A stretch of DNA of 64,000 bases from Parapedobacter sp051400755 (GTDB lineage Bacteria > Bacteroidota > Bacteroidia > Sphingobacteriales > Sphingobacteriaceae): assembly GCF_051400755.1 (NCBI RefSeq), contig NZ_JBLFFL010000005.1:124001-188000 (forward strand), read 5' to 3'. The notes beneath the pieces are model-generated. The model did no database searches. It worked only from the letters and a program-made list of their open reading frames with translations, and was not told the DNA's origin. The position numbers and the translations under genes were made by a program. The first letter of the stretch is position 1; each line of letters starts with the position of its first letter. Positions 52,729-61,612 of the stretch are shown here, piece by piece.

Positions 52729-54318
52729 ATGATGCGAGTTTATTTTTTATGGATCGGTTTATCCATACTCTTTTGTGTTCCCTTGCGGGCACAGGACAAG
52801 GTGGTCGGTTACGTATTCCAAGATGGGAATGGAAACGGTATCCGCGAACGGAAAGAGCAAGGGGTGGAAGGTGTAGCCGTAAGCAACGGCCGGGAAGTGG
52901 TGCTGACCAACGAAAAGGGCAAGTATGAACTACCCATAGGGGACGATGACATTGTCTTCGTCGTCAAACCTTCGGGTTACCGCGTACCGCTCAATGCGTA
53001 TAACCAACCACTATATTACTACATCCATAAGCCCAAGGGCTCACCAACGTTCTTGAAATTCAAGGGGGTGGATCCTACGGGGCCTCTACCCAAATCGGTA
53101 GACTTTGCCCTAATCCCCCAAGAGGAAAACAGCCAGTTCAAGATGCTGGTGCTGGGCGACCCTCAGGTACTGGACCAACAGGAGTTGGGCTTTTTTGAAA
53201 AAGGCATTGTTTCGGAAATCATAGGGGGTAATGGCGCCGTCATGGGCCTGACGTTGGGTGATATTGTCCAAAACGACCAAAGCATGTACCCGGATTATAT
53301 CCGGCTGATGAGCAAGGTGGGTGTGCCCTGGTATAATGTCATCGGCAATCATGATCTTAACATGGATGCCCCCGTTGATTCCCTGCATGACGAAACGTTT
53401 GAGGCCAATTTTGGTCCGGCCTCGTACTCGTTTAATTATGGGGATGCGCATTTCGTCGTGCTCGATGACAACGTCTATCCGGATCCCCGGCGAAAAAAAG
53501 GCGGCTTATGGGCTGGTTATAGCGAAAAACAGCTAAGCTTTGTGAAGAACGACCTGAAATATGTGGATAAAGACCGCTTGATTGTGCTGGTAAATCATAT
53601 TCAGATGAACATCATCAACGAAAATTCGTTTCGCGAGGCGGACCGCAGACGGCTGTTTGAACTGTTCCGCGGGTACTCAAACGTTTTGGCGCTTTCGGCG
53701 CATACGCACCAGCAGCAGCAATTTTTCCATGACCAGGCAGATGGCTGGCCCAATGAGACACCGCTCCACGAGTTCAATGTCGGAGCAACCTGCGGTAACT
53801 GGTATTCTGGCGCGATCAATAAGCACGGCGTAGCCGATGCCACCGCAAGTGACGGAACACCTCGGGGGTATGTTTATTTGAATGTGACAGGAAACCAATA
53901 TACGACCGACTTCAAGGTGGCTGGAAAGCCGGCGGACCATCAGATTGGTCTTTTTCACCGAAAGGTATTAGGCACTATATGGTGGGAAGGCAGGGGGCGC
54001 ATTTATGCCAACTTCTTCATGGGCCATAAAGGAAGCAAGGTTGAATACCGGATCGACGACGACGAATGGAAGCCCATGCGTTATACACTGGAGCCGGATC
54101 CCGCATATGTGGCTGAATTGTATCGCTGGGATACGGCGGAGGTCCTTTTTTCGGGAAGACGGCCCACGGAGCCAGCCGATTGCTCGCACCTGTGGTGGGC
54201 GCCGCTCACTAACAACCAAGGTGCGGGGACGTATCGCATCCAAGTGCGGGCGACAGACGACTACGGCCGCACCTTCATCCAGGAAAGCAGTTATCAGATC
54301 CAGGAACCGGTGGAGTGA
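52729..54318 (+). CDS. Calcineurin-like phosphoesterase with N- and C-terminal accessory domains
   Basis: 529 residues, signal peptide ending LRAQ. N-terminal SdrD/collagen-like Ig domain (about 25-115; VFQDGNGNGIRERKEQGVEG), then a metallophosphatase core (about 135-370) with LGDPQVLD, TLGDIVQND, GNHDLNMD, VNHIQMN and SAHTHQQ, and a C-terminal beta domain (about 400-525). This three-part layout is the MetallophosN-Metallophos-MetallophosC architecture found in Bacteroidota. It starts 25 nt after the other phosphoesterase and is last in the Sus operon. Two non-homologous-architecture phosphoesterases in one operon suggest sequential hydrolysis of a phosphorylated compound. Confidence 0.88.
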   Translation: MMRVYFLWIGLSILFCVPLRAQDKVVGYVFQDGNGNGIRERKEQGVEGVAVSNGREVVLTNEKGKYELPIGDDDIVFVVKPSGYRVPLNAYNQPLYYYIHKPKGSPTFLKFKGVDPTGPLPKSVDFALIPQEENSQFKMLVLGDPQVLDQQELGFFEKGIVSEIIGGNGAVMGLTLGDIVQNDQSMYPDYIRLMSKVGVPWYNVIGNHDLNMDAPVDSLHDETFEANFGPASYSFNYGDAHFVVLDDNVYPDPRRKKGGLWAGYSEKQLSFVKNDLKYVDKDRLIVLVNHIQMNIINENSFREADRRRLFELFRGYSNVLALSAHTHQQQQFFHDQADGWPNETPLHEFNVGATCGNWYSGAINKHGVADATASDGTPRGYVYLNVTGNQYTTDFKVAGKPADHQIGLFHRKVLGTIWWEGRGRIYANFFMGHKGSKVEYRIDDDEWKPMRYTLEPDPAYVAELYRWDTAEVLFSGRRPTEPADCSHLWWAPLTNNQGAGTYRIQVRATDDYGRTFIQESSYQIQEPVE

Positions 54319-54332
54319 TGATAACCCCCCGA

Positions 54333-54354
54333 GGCTTCAATTCATGGTGAAGCC
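54333..54354 (+). terminator. Hairpin after the phosphoesterase operon
   Basis: GGCTTCA (54333-54339) and TGAAGCC (54348-54354), 7-bp stem, 8-nt loop, 15 nt past the last stop codon; CCC/GGG flanks can extend it over a small bulge. There is no U-run, so termination is likely but not certain. Confidence 0.4.
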
Positions 54355-54476
54355 GGGAGTTTCGCGGCCTATTAGCTGGTGATAGCCGTTGCCGTGGCTT
54401 TTACGCGGGGGAATAGGCTTGGGACCGGCTTGGGTGCTTGCTCGACACTGGCTGTTGGTTTGCACGACCTTGAGCT

Positions 54477-54509
54477 GGGGTTCGTTGCGGATCATCCGCA
54501 ACGAACCCC
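54477..54509. repeat. Long near-perfect palindrome
   Basis: A 16-bp perfect arm (GGGGTTCGTTGCGGAT, 54477-54492) and its exact reverse complement (54494-54509) are separated by one base. The outer bases (54474-54475 with 54511-54512) can pair too. No U-run on either strand, so it is not a normal terminator. Confidence 0.9.
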
Positions 54510-54626
54510 GGCCTAGTGTGGGTGGAGACTGGGTTAAGCACCAAAGCCAATTCCAGACGGGATGTTGTTGCAAGTGTCACCGGTCACCTGGACATTTAGA
54601 CACCCCTTGGGCAGGATACAGTTTCC

Positions 54627-55871
54627 TTAATTAAACCCAAAGATTAACGGAAAGATAAACGTAACGATAAATGCCCACAGCGAATAAAAGGGCAGGTAGA
54701 TGACAATGGTTTTTCCGACCCCGGCGATACCTGTCTTTTTTGAAAGTACCCTGAAAAGCTGTATGGTGACCAAGAGCAAATGAAGTAACATTAAGATGTT
54801 GCTGCCGAGCACCGCTGCCCTATTGGGTGTAATCCCCCATTCGGAAATCCGGAACCAGATGGCAGAAAGCGCGATGCCATTCACCACAATGGTGACAATC
54901 GATAGCAGAAGGAGAATCCATATTTCTGCGCGGCTTTTCGTGATCTTCGCTGTCTCGGCAATGGAGAAGAAAATGATTGCCATGACGCCGATCAAAAGGA
55001 GATTAAAAATCAGCAAAAACTCCCGGTCGTTATAGGGGTCTTTCCCTGAAAAAATGATGGCGATGAGATAAATGACCAGCATCACCAACACCAATGGACT
55101 GAATATTTTAGCAATCACCGGGGAGACCTTACCGACGAGCTGCGGATTTGTTTGGGTAAGGTAGGTGCCCACGATCGGCGCGGCGGCAAGCCCCACAATG
55201 CCGACATTCTGAGAATAAAACTCTTCGATATTCAAACCGATCAGTGAGAAAAGTCCAATGGTGATTGCGGTCAACATGCCGCCGGCGATCAGGATAAGGC
55301 CCGTCATGATCAGCAAGTCTCCGTTATATTTTAAAAAGCCAAGCCGCTTCTCCACGTTATTCCACGGTTCGCCGACAAAGGCAAAACCGAAGATAGACCA
55401 CAGTAATAAGAGTAGGTGGATGCACGATAAAATTAAGGTATCGCTTTTTTCATCATTAGGCAGGAGATTAATAAAGAACAAGCCCAGCAGCGTTGCGCCG
55501 ACAACAAACGCAATTTTGCCTGATGACAATTTATTCTTCCAGGCAAAGTAAGCCGTCAGCAGGGGGAAAATAATGAAACCGACGTTCCGGGGATAGAAAA
55601 AATCTTCATCTATCGACAGGATCGCCGGGAGTTTCGCGATAACACCTGCCAGAAGGGCGGCAATGACGACCAGCCATAATTCCCTGCTGGTGCCCCAGTT
55701 AATCTCATCGCTTTCGTAATGCAGCCGTTCGTGCCAGTAATCTGCAAGCGTATTGCCTTTGAGCGTCGGATACAGCGCGCTGAAGTCTCGCTTAAAAGTC
55801 ACTTTGTTTGTGCGGTACAACTTTTCAAGTTCTTTGGGGTCGTTTAGATGAGTGCGAATTTCGTCTTTCAT
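54627..55871 (-). CDS. Polytopic membrane protein, DUF4153-like
   Basis: 414 residues from ATG 55871 (MKDEIRTHLND); a further upstream ATG adds nine unlikely residues. A hydrophilic N-terminus (1-65) is followed by about eleven to twelve hydrophobic helices. Overall pattern and charged cytoplasmic start resemble DUF4153-type proteins of Bacteroidota. It is last in an operon with a winged-helix regulator (gap 87 nt) and a smaller membrane protein. Substrate or role unknown. The gene looks AT-richer than the region before it. Confidence 0.65.
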   Translation of the reverse strand: MKDEIRTHLNDPKELEKLYRTNKVTFKRDFSALYPTLKGNTLADYWHERLHYESDEINWGTSRELWLVVIAALLAGVIAKLPAILSIDEDFFYPRNVGFIIFPLLTAYFAWKNKLSSGKIAFVVGATLLGLFFINLLPNDEKSDTLILSCIHLLLLLWSIFGFAFVGEPWNNVEKRLGFLKYNGDLLIMTGLILIAGGMLTAITIGLFSLIGLNIEEFYSQNVGIVGLAAAPIVGTYLTQTNPQLVGKVSPVIAKIFSPLVLVMLVIYLIAIIFSGKDPYNDREFLLIFNLLLIGVMAIIFFSIAETAKITKSRAEIWILLLLSIVTIVVNGIALSAIWFRISEWGITPNRAAVLGSNILMLLHLLLVTIQLFRVLSKKTGIAGVGKTIVIYLPFYSLWAFIVTFIFPLIFGFN

Positions 55872-55958
55872 GATTTTATACGTTAAATGTTTAGTCAAGT
55901 GTTAGTGATTCTATTAAAAGAACTTTGCTTTTCAAAGCATATGGATAAAAAAATAATA

Positions 55959-56258
55959 CTATTTCTGTGATTTAATTAATTGCTCTAGCGCCTTCAAGTG
56001 ATCATCGAATGCTTTTTCGCCCGTTTTCGTGATGAAATATTTGGTGTTGGGTTTTCGGCCAACAAATGACTTTTTCACGCCGATAAATGCTTCTTTTTCC
56101 AATCCTTTCAGATGGCTCGCCAAGTTGCCATCGGTGAGATCGAGGTATTCTTTTAGCGCGTTGAAATCGAGCATTTCATTGACCGCCAGAGCCGACATGA
56201 TGCCAAGCCTGATCCTGCTTTCGAATGCTTTATGTAGACCATCTATCGATATTTTCAC
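55959..56258 (-). CDS. Winged-helix transcriptional regulator
   Basis: 99 residues forming a single winged-helix domain: recognition helix in LTDGNLASHLKGLEKEAFI and wing SFVGRKPNTKYFITKTGEKAF. This is the short HTH_34/PadR-like type common in Bacteroidota, usually next to membrane proteins it controls. It overlaps the upstream membrane protein gene by 4 nt (ATGA) and probably regulates its own operon. Confidence 0.88.
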   Translation of the reverse strand: MKISIDGLHKAFESRIRLGIMSALAVNEMLDFNALKEYLDLTDGNLASHLKGLEKEAFIGVKKSFVGRKPNTKYFITKTGEKAFDDHLKALEQLIKSQK

Positions 56259-56881
56259 CGCTCGTACTTATAATGGATATAAATGCCATAAATGATATGC
56301 AGTAAGCCAAAGCCTGCTGCCCAGAAGAACAGGCCGTAGCCCATGAAGTAGGTGCTGATCAGTCCGAGCCCGATCTGGATCAGTCCGAGCGCCCCTACCT
56401 CTCTATAGGTATATTTGCTGGCGTTGTACAGCGCCAAGCCATAAAAGATAAGTGTAAAAGGAGCAATTAAGCCGATCAAGCCTTTCGATATCAGTACCAG
56501 GATCAACAGTCCTCCCGCAACCAGCGGAATGGACATATTGATCAGCAACCTTCTGGAAGTAGCATTCCATATCTTTTCACCTCGTTTATGGGCCTTTTGA
56601 TAAGAAAGGAAAACAGCCGTGCCGATCGCCAGTACCAAGATGACGAGGGCCAAGATGATGAGGTTCAGGAGCGGGATGACCGAATTTCCCGATCGAGTGG
56701 CGGCGTACGCTGTGTCATCAGGATTGAAATGGAAGAATTGATGGGCTAGATAGGCGCCCGTAAGGGCATAAATACCGGCCATGATGCCCGCCCAACCCGA
56801 GAGCGATAGAAACTTAGACATGCGCTCCATCATGGAACGTATCTCAGCGATGTCTCGGATATAGTCCTTTTCTTCTTTCAT
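56255..56881 (-). CDS. Small polytopic membrane protein, function unknown
   Basis: 208 residues from ATG 56881; 17 further upstream codons of the frame lie over the promoter and are excluded. Cytoplasmic N-terminus (MKEEKDYIRDIAEIRSMMERM) followed by about six helices (SLSGWAGIMAGIYALTGAYL ... AAGFGLLHIIYGIYIHY). No family recognised. It heads an operon: 4-nt overlap with the winged-helix regulator, then the DUF4153-like protein. The same gene order is frequent in Bacteroidota, suggesting a membrane-stress or transport module. Confidence 0.7.
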   Translation of the reverse strand: MKEEKDYIRDIAEIRSMMERMSKFLSLSGWAGIMAGIYALTGAYLAHQFFHFNPDDTAYAATRSGNSVIPLLNLIILALVILVLAIGTAVFLSYQKAHKRGEKIWNATSRRLLINMSIPLVAGGLLILVLISKGLIGLIAPFTLIFYGLALYNASKYTYREVGALGLIQIGLGLISTYFMGYGLFFWAAGFGLLHIIYGIYIHYKYER

Positions 56882-56902
56882 TATAAAAAGTACTTTTTTT
56901 TT

Positions 56903-56932
56903 CAAAGTTAAATAGAAATTGTAAATTTGCAA
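56903..56932 (-). promoter_or_regulatory. Promoter of the membrane protein/regulator operon
   Basis: Minus strand: TTG (56932-56930), 19 nt, TAACTTTG (56910-56903), an ideal Bacteroidota promoter 21 nt before the ATG at 56881. Its -33 element abuts the plus-strand -7 box at 56922-56929, so the two divergent promoters overlap. Confidence 0.7.
56922..56929 (+). promoter_or_regulatory. -7 box of the MpaB-type oxygenase gene
   Basis: TAAATTTG on the plus strand, exact match to TAnnTTTG, 33 nt before the ATG at 56963. It lies within the spacer of the opposite-strand promoter. Confidence 0.5.
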
Positions 56933-56962
56933 GCGTTGAGCGAAATTATTTTAAAAAAACGT

Positions 56963-57733
56963 ATGGCACATTTTGTGAGCAAGGATTCAATCGTCCGCCG
57001 GATCTGGGGGAATGGCGATACCATCCTGTTGATTTTTGCAGGGGCAGCTGCGGAGTTTGCGCTGAATAAGGCCGTGGATTGGCTTTATTTCACGGGGCGT
57101 CTTCCTTCTGATCCGCTCAAGCGGTTGTTCTCCACCGTTTCCTATGCGCGCCAGATCGTGTTTGCCAGCGATGACGATGCCCTGCACGCCATTGATCAGA
57201 TCGCTGCCATCCATAAAGGCGTGGAAGATCAACGCGGCCAACATATCCCCGATTGGGCGTACCGAGATGTGTTGTTTATGTTGATCGATTATTCCATACG
57301 ATCCTATGAATTATTGGAAAAGAAATTGAGCACGACCGAAAAAGAGGAAGTATTTAACGTTTTTCACCGGATGGGATCGCGCATGCAGGTCAAGGACCTG
57401 CCGTCTGGATATCATGAATGGTTGCAGATGAGAGCATCGGGTCTGCACGAAAACCTGCTGAACGGTCCGTTCACCAAAGACCTTTACCGGCAGTACCGAA
57501 AGCACCTGGGGGGATTCAGGTTCCTGGTCCTAAAACAGGCGCAAACACTCTTGGTCCCTAAAAAGGTAAATGAACTGTTGCATCTCGGGAAAAGCCCATT
57601 TGCAGCAGGGATGCTGGGTTTGTATAAATTCAGCCGTTTCATCTGGTTGAAATCAGTCCTAAAAAAGGCCATACTGCCGTCGGAATATAAAAAGGAGATT
57701 ATCGCCTTAGATACCTATTCGGGCCATGCATAA
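56963..57733 (+). CDS. MpaB-like oxygenase (DUF2236 family)
   Basis: 256 residues starting MAHFVSKDS; 12 codons further upstream are open but overlap the promoter. Typical features: start with RRIWGNGDTILLIFAGAAAEF, histidine at AIDQIAAIHKGVED, and YRDVLFMLIDYSIRSYELLEK. DUF2236 proteins include latex-clearing protein and MpaB; they are haem-dependent oxygenases acting on hydrophobic substrates. The candidate haem-ligand His is in the middle of the IAAIHKG motif. Single gene, convergent with the permease gene. Confidence 0.8.
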   Translation: MAHFVSKDSIVRRIWGNGDTILLIFAGAAAEFALNKAVDWLYFTGRLPSDPLKRLFSTVSYARQIVFASDDDALHAIDQIAAIHKGVEDQRGQHIPDWAYRDVLFMLIDYSIRSYELLEKKLSTTEKEEVFNVFHRMGSRMQVKDLPSGYHEWLQMRASGLHENLLNGPFTKDLYRQYRKHLGGFRFLVLKQAQTLLVPKKVNELLHLGKSPFAAGMLGLYKFSRFIWLKSVLKKAILPSEYKKEIIALDTYSGHA

Positions 57734-57745
57734 GCGCGTACACCA

Positions 57746-60115
57746 TCACTCGTTCCTTATCGAATCCACAGGATTCCGGGTTGCCGCCCGTAGGGCGTGG
57801 TAGCCAATGGTCGCGAAGGCGATCGACAAGGCCGTACCCCCTGCAACTGCAAATATCCACAGCTTCAAGGTTATCCGGTATTCATAATTGTCCAGCCAAT
57901 CATTCATTGCCCACCAAGCAAGTGGGAAGGCGACTAAGCATGACACCAAAACAAGCTTCATGAAATCGGCGCTTATTAAACGTATGATGCCGGCTACGGT
58001 TGCTCCCAATACCTTGCGGATGCTTAGCTCTTTTTTTCGCTGTTCGGCCATGTGTGTTGCGAGGCCAAATAACCCCAAGCTGGAAATGATGATGGCAAGT
58101 GACGCAAATATGCCGGATGCCCTTCCCACCGATACCTCGGCCGTGAACAGGTCATTGAATTGGGTATCCACAAACCGGTATTCAAATGGATAGTCAGGAT
58201 TGTATTTCTTAGTGATCGTGCCTATTTTGGCCAATGCCTCCATTCGGCGGCCCGGCTTTACGCGGACGTAGAGCAGATTGTCGCGCCCGAACTGCTGGCA
58301 GAAGAAGATCACTGGAGATGGCCTGCCAAACACGTTACCATATACATAATCATCCACGACACCCACGACGGTCATATTGGAATATACCCCATCTTCGTTA
58401 CCCCTGGGGGATGCGATGGTTTTGCCCAAAGGGCTCTCATTACCCATAAGCCGGGCAAGGGACCGCGTAATAAGGATATTGCCATGCTCGGCTGTCCGAA
58501 AGTCCCGCCCTTCGATGATTTTCATTCCCGATGTTGCGACAAATTCGGGACTGACATCCCGGAATGCGATAGAAACGAGGGCATCCTCGGGTTGGCCCTC
58601 CCACCGGAAACGATCATCGATGTTCCCTCCATTTAGGATGACATGGTCAGCGGTCGCTGCATGGTCGACGAGTCCGGTTTGCAACAGCTCCTCTTTTATC
58701 ACTGGAAAAACAGCCGTGATGCTGCGCTGCATATTTACCTCGATCAGATCATCCTTATTGAATCCGAGGTTTCTTTGTCTGGCATGCTGGATCTGCAAGT
58801 GGATGACCAAGGTGCTGATGATGAATATGATCGAAACCGTGAACTGGAAAACGACCAGCACCTTTCTCAACAGGCTAGTGCGCATGTTCACTTTCAGCCC
58901 ATTCAAAACCGCTGTGGGGTGGAAAGCAGACAGATGGAATGCGGGATAACTCCCGGCCATCAGTCCGCAAAGCAACGCAATAGCCACTAATGCTGTCAGA
59001 TGAATAGGGCTTGTTATATGCAGCGTCAGGTGTGTTTGCATGAGCGCGTTAAACGCCGGCAAGGCAGTGGCCACGAAGATGACGGCTAAAATCATGGCGA
59101 AGAATGACAGTAGAAGTGCTTCTCCCAGGAATTGCATGATCAATCCCTTCCGGGCGGCACCTAGCGTTTTCCGGACCCCGACTTCCTTGGTCCGCCGTTG
59201 GCTGTTAGCCGTGGCGAGGTTCATGAAATTGATGCATGCGATGACGAGGATCGTCCAACCAAGCAGCACCATCCGGTTTACCTGCCTGATCTGTCCGCTG
59301 CCAGTGGGCTTGCCGTTTTCAAATTCTCGGTAAAGATGCCACCGGCTCATGGGGAATAAGAAAGCGCTACATTGCTGTGAAGCATCATGGCGATGTATAA
59401 AATCGGTTAACTGGCTGCCTATCGCCGCCGTGTCTGCATTGGTTTCCAATTCCACATACGTTAGCGGGCCGTAACTGTCCCAATCCAATGACTGGCTGTA
59501 GTAGGGATCATTTTCAAAAGGGATCAGCCAATCGAATTGCAGCGAAGAATTGTCAGGAGGGTCTTTTATTACCCCAGTGATCAGGTAATCCTGTTCATTG
59601 GATATCCGCACCGATTTTCCGATGATATTCCCATGTTGTCCAAAAAACAGTTTTGCGGTTTTTTCAGTGACGACAATCGAATGTAAATGCGAGAATGCAT
59701 CCGCAGCATTGCCTTGCACGAAGGGTAGGGTAAACATATCGAATAGGCTAGCATCTGCGTATCGACCCGCTGCATATAGCGATTTATCGTCGAGGGTAAA
59801 GAGCAATCGTTGATTTCCATCGGATACGCGTGCGGTATTGGCAATTCCCGGGATTTCAGCGTTCAGCGCGGGCGCCATCACACGGGGCGTCGAACCGATG
59901 GTGAAGACATCCATTCCCTGATCAATATTGACGTGGACAGCGTATAGAACGTTTTTCTTGGTATGCACCTCATCGTACGTTATTTCATTTTCCACCCAAA
60001 GGAAGATCAATCCAGCACAAGCGATGCCGATTGACAGTCCGAAAATATTGAGAAAGCTATACACCTTATTTTTGCGAAGGTTACGCATCGTTGTTCTGAA
60101 GAAATTCTTAAACAT
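57746..60115 (-). CDS. FtsX/MacB-type ABC transporter permease
   Basis: 789 residues from ATG 60115 (MFKNFFRTTMRNLRKNKVYS); a second ATG five codons upstream is possible. Two FtsX halves: helix about 20-41, large MacB-type periplasmic domain (about 45-280), then helices to about 445 with the family motif RRTKEVGVRKTLGAA; a second periplasmic domain (about 465-670) and final helices with RKKELSIRKVLGATVAGI. It has no ATPase partner next to it. Bacteroidota have many such stand-alone permeases, often in peptide or lipid export and signalling. Role unknown. Confidence 0.9.
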   Translation of the reverse strand: MFKNFFRTTMRNLRKNKVYSFLNIFGLSIGIACAGLIFLWVENEITYDEVHTKKNVLYAVHVNIDQGMDVFTIGSTPRVMAPALNAEIPGIANTARVSDGNQRLLFTLDDKSLYAAGRYADASLFDMFTLPFVQGNAADAFSHLHSIVVTEKTAKLFFGQHGNIIGKSVRISNEQDYLITGVIKDPPDNSSLQFDWLIPFENDPYYSQSLDWDSYGPLTYVELETNADTAAIGSQLTDFIHRHDASQQCSAFLFPMSRWHLYREFENGKPTGSGQIRQVNRMVLLGWTILVIACINFMNLATANSQRRTKEVGVRKTLGAARKGLIMQFLGEALLLSFFAMILAVIFVATALPAFNALMQTHLTLHITSPIHLTALVAIALLCGLMAGSYPAFHLSAFHPTAVLNGLKVNMRTSLLRKVLVVFQFTVSIIFIISTLVIHLQIQHARQRNLGFNKDDLIEVNMQRSITAVFPVIKEELLQTGLVDHAATADHVILNGGNIDDRFRWEGQPEDALVSIAFRDVSPEFVATSGMKIIEGRDFRTAEHGNILITRSLARLMGNESPLGKTIASPRGNEDGVYSNMTVVGVVDDYVYGNVFGRPSPVIFFCQQFGRDNLLYVRVKPGRRMEALAKIGTITKKYNPDYPFEYRFVDTQFNDLFTAEVSVGRASGIFASLAIIISSLGLFGLATHMAEQRKKELSIRKVLGATVAGIIRLISADFMKLVLVSCLVAFPLAWWAMNDWLDNYEYRITLKLWIFAVAGGTALSIAFATIGYHALRAATRNPVDSIRNE

Positions 60116-60217
60116 AACTTGGTGGTGCAAGTGAATTGTTTTCCGGATTCGGTGAACGAATGCTTGTTACCAGACAAAGGACGCACGAGTATCCGTTGCC
60201 GTTGCAGGTTGTCTAAA

Positions 60218-60961
60218 TTAATTAATAATCTCTCCGTTGTTATCGGCCAGTTTTTCACGCCATTTTTTGAGTTCATCAGGTGTTTGTCTCACCCAATCTG
60301 TTATTTCGCCGATGATTTTTAATGGTGTTTCTGAGCGATATGAGCGGGTGGGGTTGCCCGGAAATTTTTTGTCTGTAACATTCGGGTCATTTTCAAAACT
60401 CCCTGTCGGTTCAACGATATACACACGTTCACGTCCATCACCTTTTGCCAATGAAGCGGCAAGTCCTGCTCCATTAAGGAGGGCTGTGAAATAAATGTGA
60501 TTCATTTTGAGATCTGATTTGTAATTAGAACGGCCCCCAGCTGTCAGCAAATCGCCAACCTGCAAATCTGCCTTCGTCCCATGATAAAAGGGGCCTTTGT
60601 CAGTAGGCTTATCCTTAAAAAAAGCGGCTAATTCATAATTCTTTCTTGCCTTGTCGGGTTCGTTTAACTCCTCATAGCAGCGGGCGATATTTGAATATAG
60701 AGAAGGGAAAGCACTCTTAACAGCGTCGTTATTTATTTTTAATGCGGACTGCAAAGCCGTTTCAAGCCAATTTAATTTGTCGGAAACATTTTTTTGATGT
60801 CGCGCCACAAAATGAGCAGCGAGAAATTTTTCAAAATCGTTTGTCGCTTCGTTCCAGGCCTGAAGAAATAGTCGGCTTGCTTCCTCGGCGTTGCCGTTTT
60901 CTTCTAAGCCCATACCCTGAATACAGCGTTTCACAATATTGTTATTTGGGTTGAATTCCAT
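60218..60961 (-). CDS. arr: Rifampin ADP-ribosyltransferase (Arr) with N-terminal TPR-like domain
   Basis: 247 residues. N-terminal helical TPR-like part (about 1-118, CYEELNEPDKARKNYELAA) followed by an Arr domain (about 124-240). The ADP-ribosyl triad fits Arr-ms with identical spacing: His127 in FYHGTK, Tyr157 in HIYFTA, Asp192 in ENDPNVTDKKF, that is 30 and 35 residues apart. Arr inactivates rifampin by transferring ADP-ribose from NAD+. The N-terminal fusion is longer than mycobacterial Arr (about 140 residues). The gene is AT-rich compared with its surroundings, suggesting transfer. Confidence 0.92.
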   Translation of the reverse strand: MEFNPNNNIVKRCIQGMGLEENGNAEEASRLFLQAWNEATNDFEKFLAAHFVARHQKNVSDKLNWLETALQSALKINNDAVKSAFPSLYSNIARCYEELNEPDKARKNYELAAFFKDKPTDKGPFYHGTKADLQVGDLLTAGGRSNYKSDLKMNHIYFTALLNGAGLAASLAKGDGRERVYIVEPTGSFENDPNVTDKKFPGNPTRSYRSETPLKIIGEITDWVRQTPDELKKWREKLADNNGEIIN

Positions 60962-61000
60962 TTTCTAATGATTTGTTTGTTAAATTTTGTACTATCAATT

Positions 61001-61612
61001 TTATTTCAAAACCTTGTATCTAACGTGTGTCACCATGCTGGTTCCACTTATTTCAACTGGTTCGAGCTTGAGATTCGGCACTTCTTCAAAAAGTCGTGAA
61101 CCAGCACCAATCGTGACTGGAGCGATATGCAACCACAATTCATCAATGAGGCCGGCCGCCAGGTACTGATTGACCGTGTTTGCTCCCCCCATAATCTTTA
61201 CATTCCGATCTCCTGCCGCTTGCTTCGCCTGTCTCAATGCCGATTCAATGCCTTCTGTCACAAAATGAAATATCGTCCCGCCTCCCATTTCTATTGGCGC
61301 ACGTTCGTTGTGGGAGAGCACAAAAACCGGAGCATGATATGGCGGATTGTCGCCCCACCATCCTTTCCATTCCGGTTGGTCCCTTCTGTCTTTCGGTCCA
61401 AACATATTACTGCCCATGATAAATGCGCCTGCATCAAGAATGGCATCTATTTCTTTCTTATGTCTATGCTTTTCCGGTTCGGAAAACATCCAACGATCCA
61501 GCAACTCCGAATCGAAATGATCTCCAAATGGTTTTTCAAAGCTTTGGTTATAACCGGCAGCATACCCATCAAGAGAAATTGTTAGCCCACTTGTTACGAG
61601 TGTTGTTTTCAT
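61001..61612 (-). CDS. Dihydrofolate-reductase-family protein (RibD C-terminal type)
   Basis: 203 residues. NADPH-binding features KTTLVTSGLTISLDGYAAG, the middle IMGSNMFGPKD and NVKIMGGANTVNQYLAAGLIDELWLH, the RibD/DHFR-like core. Not a classic folA protein: the substrate-binding parts differ. It starts inside the end of the MarR regulator (ATGA, 4 nt), so regulator and reductase are coupled. It could be a stress-related or drug-modifying reductase. Confidence 0.85.
   Translation of the reverse strand: MKTTLVTSGLTISLDGYAAGYNQSFEKPFGDHFDSELLDRWMFSEPEKHRHKKEIDAILDAGAFIMGSNMFGPKDRRDQPEWKGWWGDNPPYHAPVFVLSHNERAPIEMGGGTIFHFVTEGIESALRQAKQAAGDRNVKIMGGANTVNQYLAAGLIDELWLHIAPVTIGAGSRLFEEVPNLKLEPVEISGTSMVTHVRYKVLK

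Larger units (their letters stand above)
54319..54626. other. 308-nt non-coding block with strong palindromes
   Basis: No gene is supported; short open frames on both strands arise because the block is GC-rich and symmetric. It contains the hairpin at 54333-54354 and the long palindrome at 54477-54509, and the outer parts (GGAATAGGCTTGGG near 54410 and CCAAAGCCAATTCC near 54540) are partly complementary to each other. Such symmetry suggests a structured RNA or a small repeated element. Confidence 0.5.

Noticed and set aside
54389..54634. Small frames of about 80 codons on both strands after the phosphoesterase operon
   Set aside because: Both cross the perfect palindrome, so their mirror-like peptides are a result of the symmetry. 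No family resemblance or start signals.
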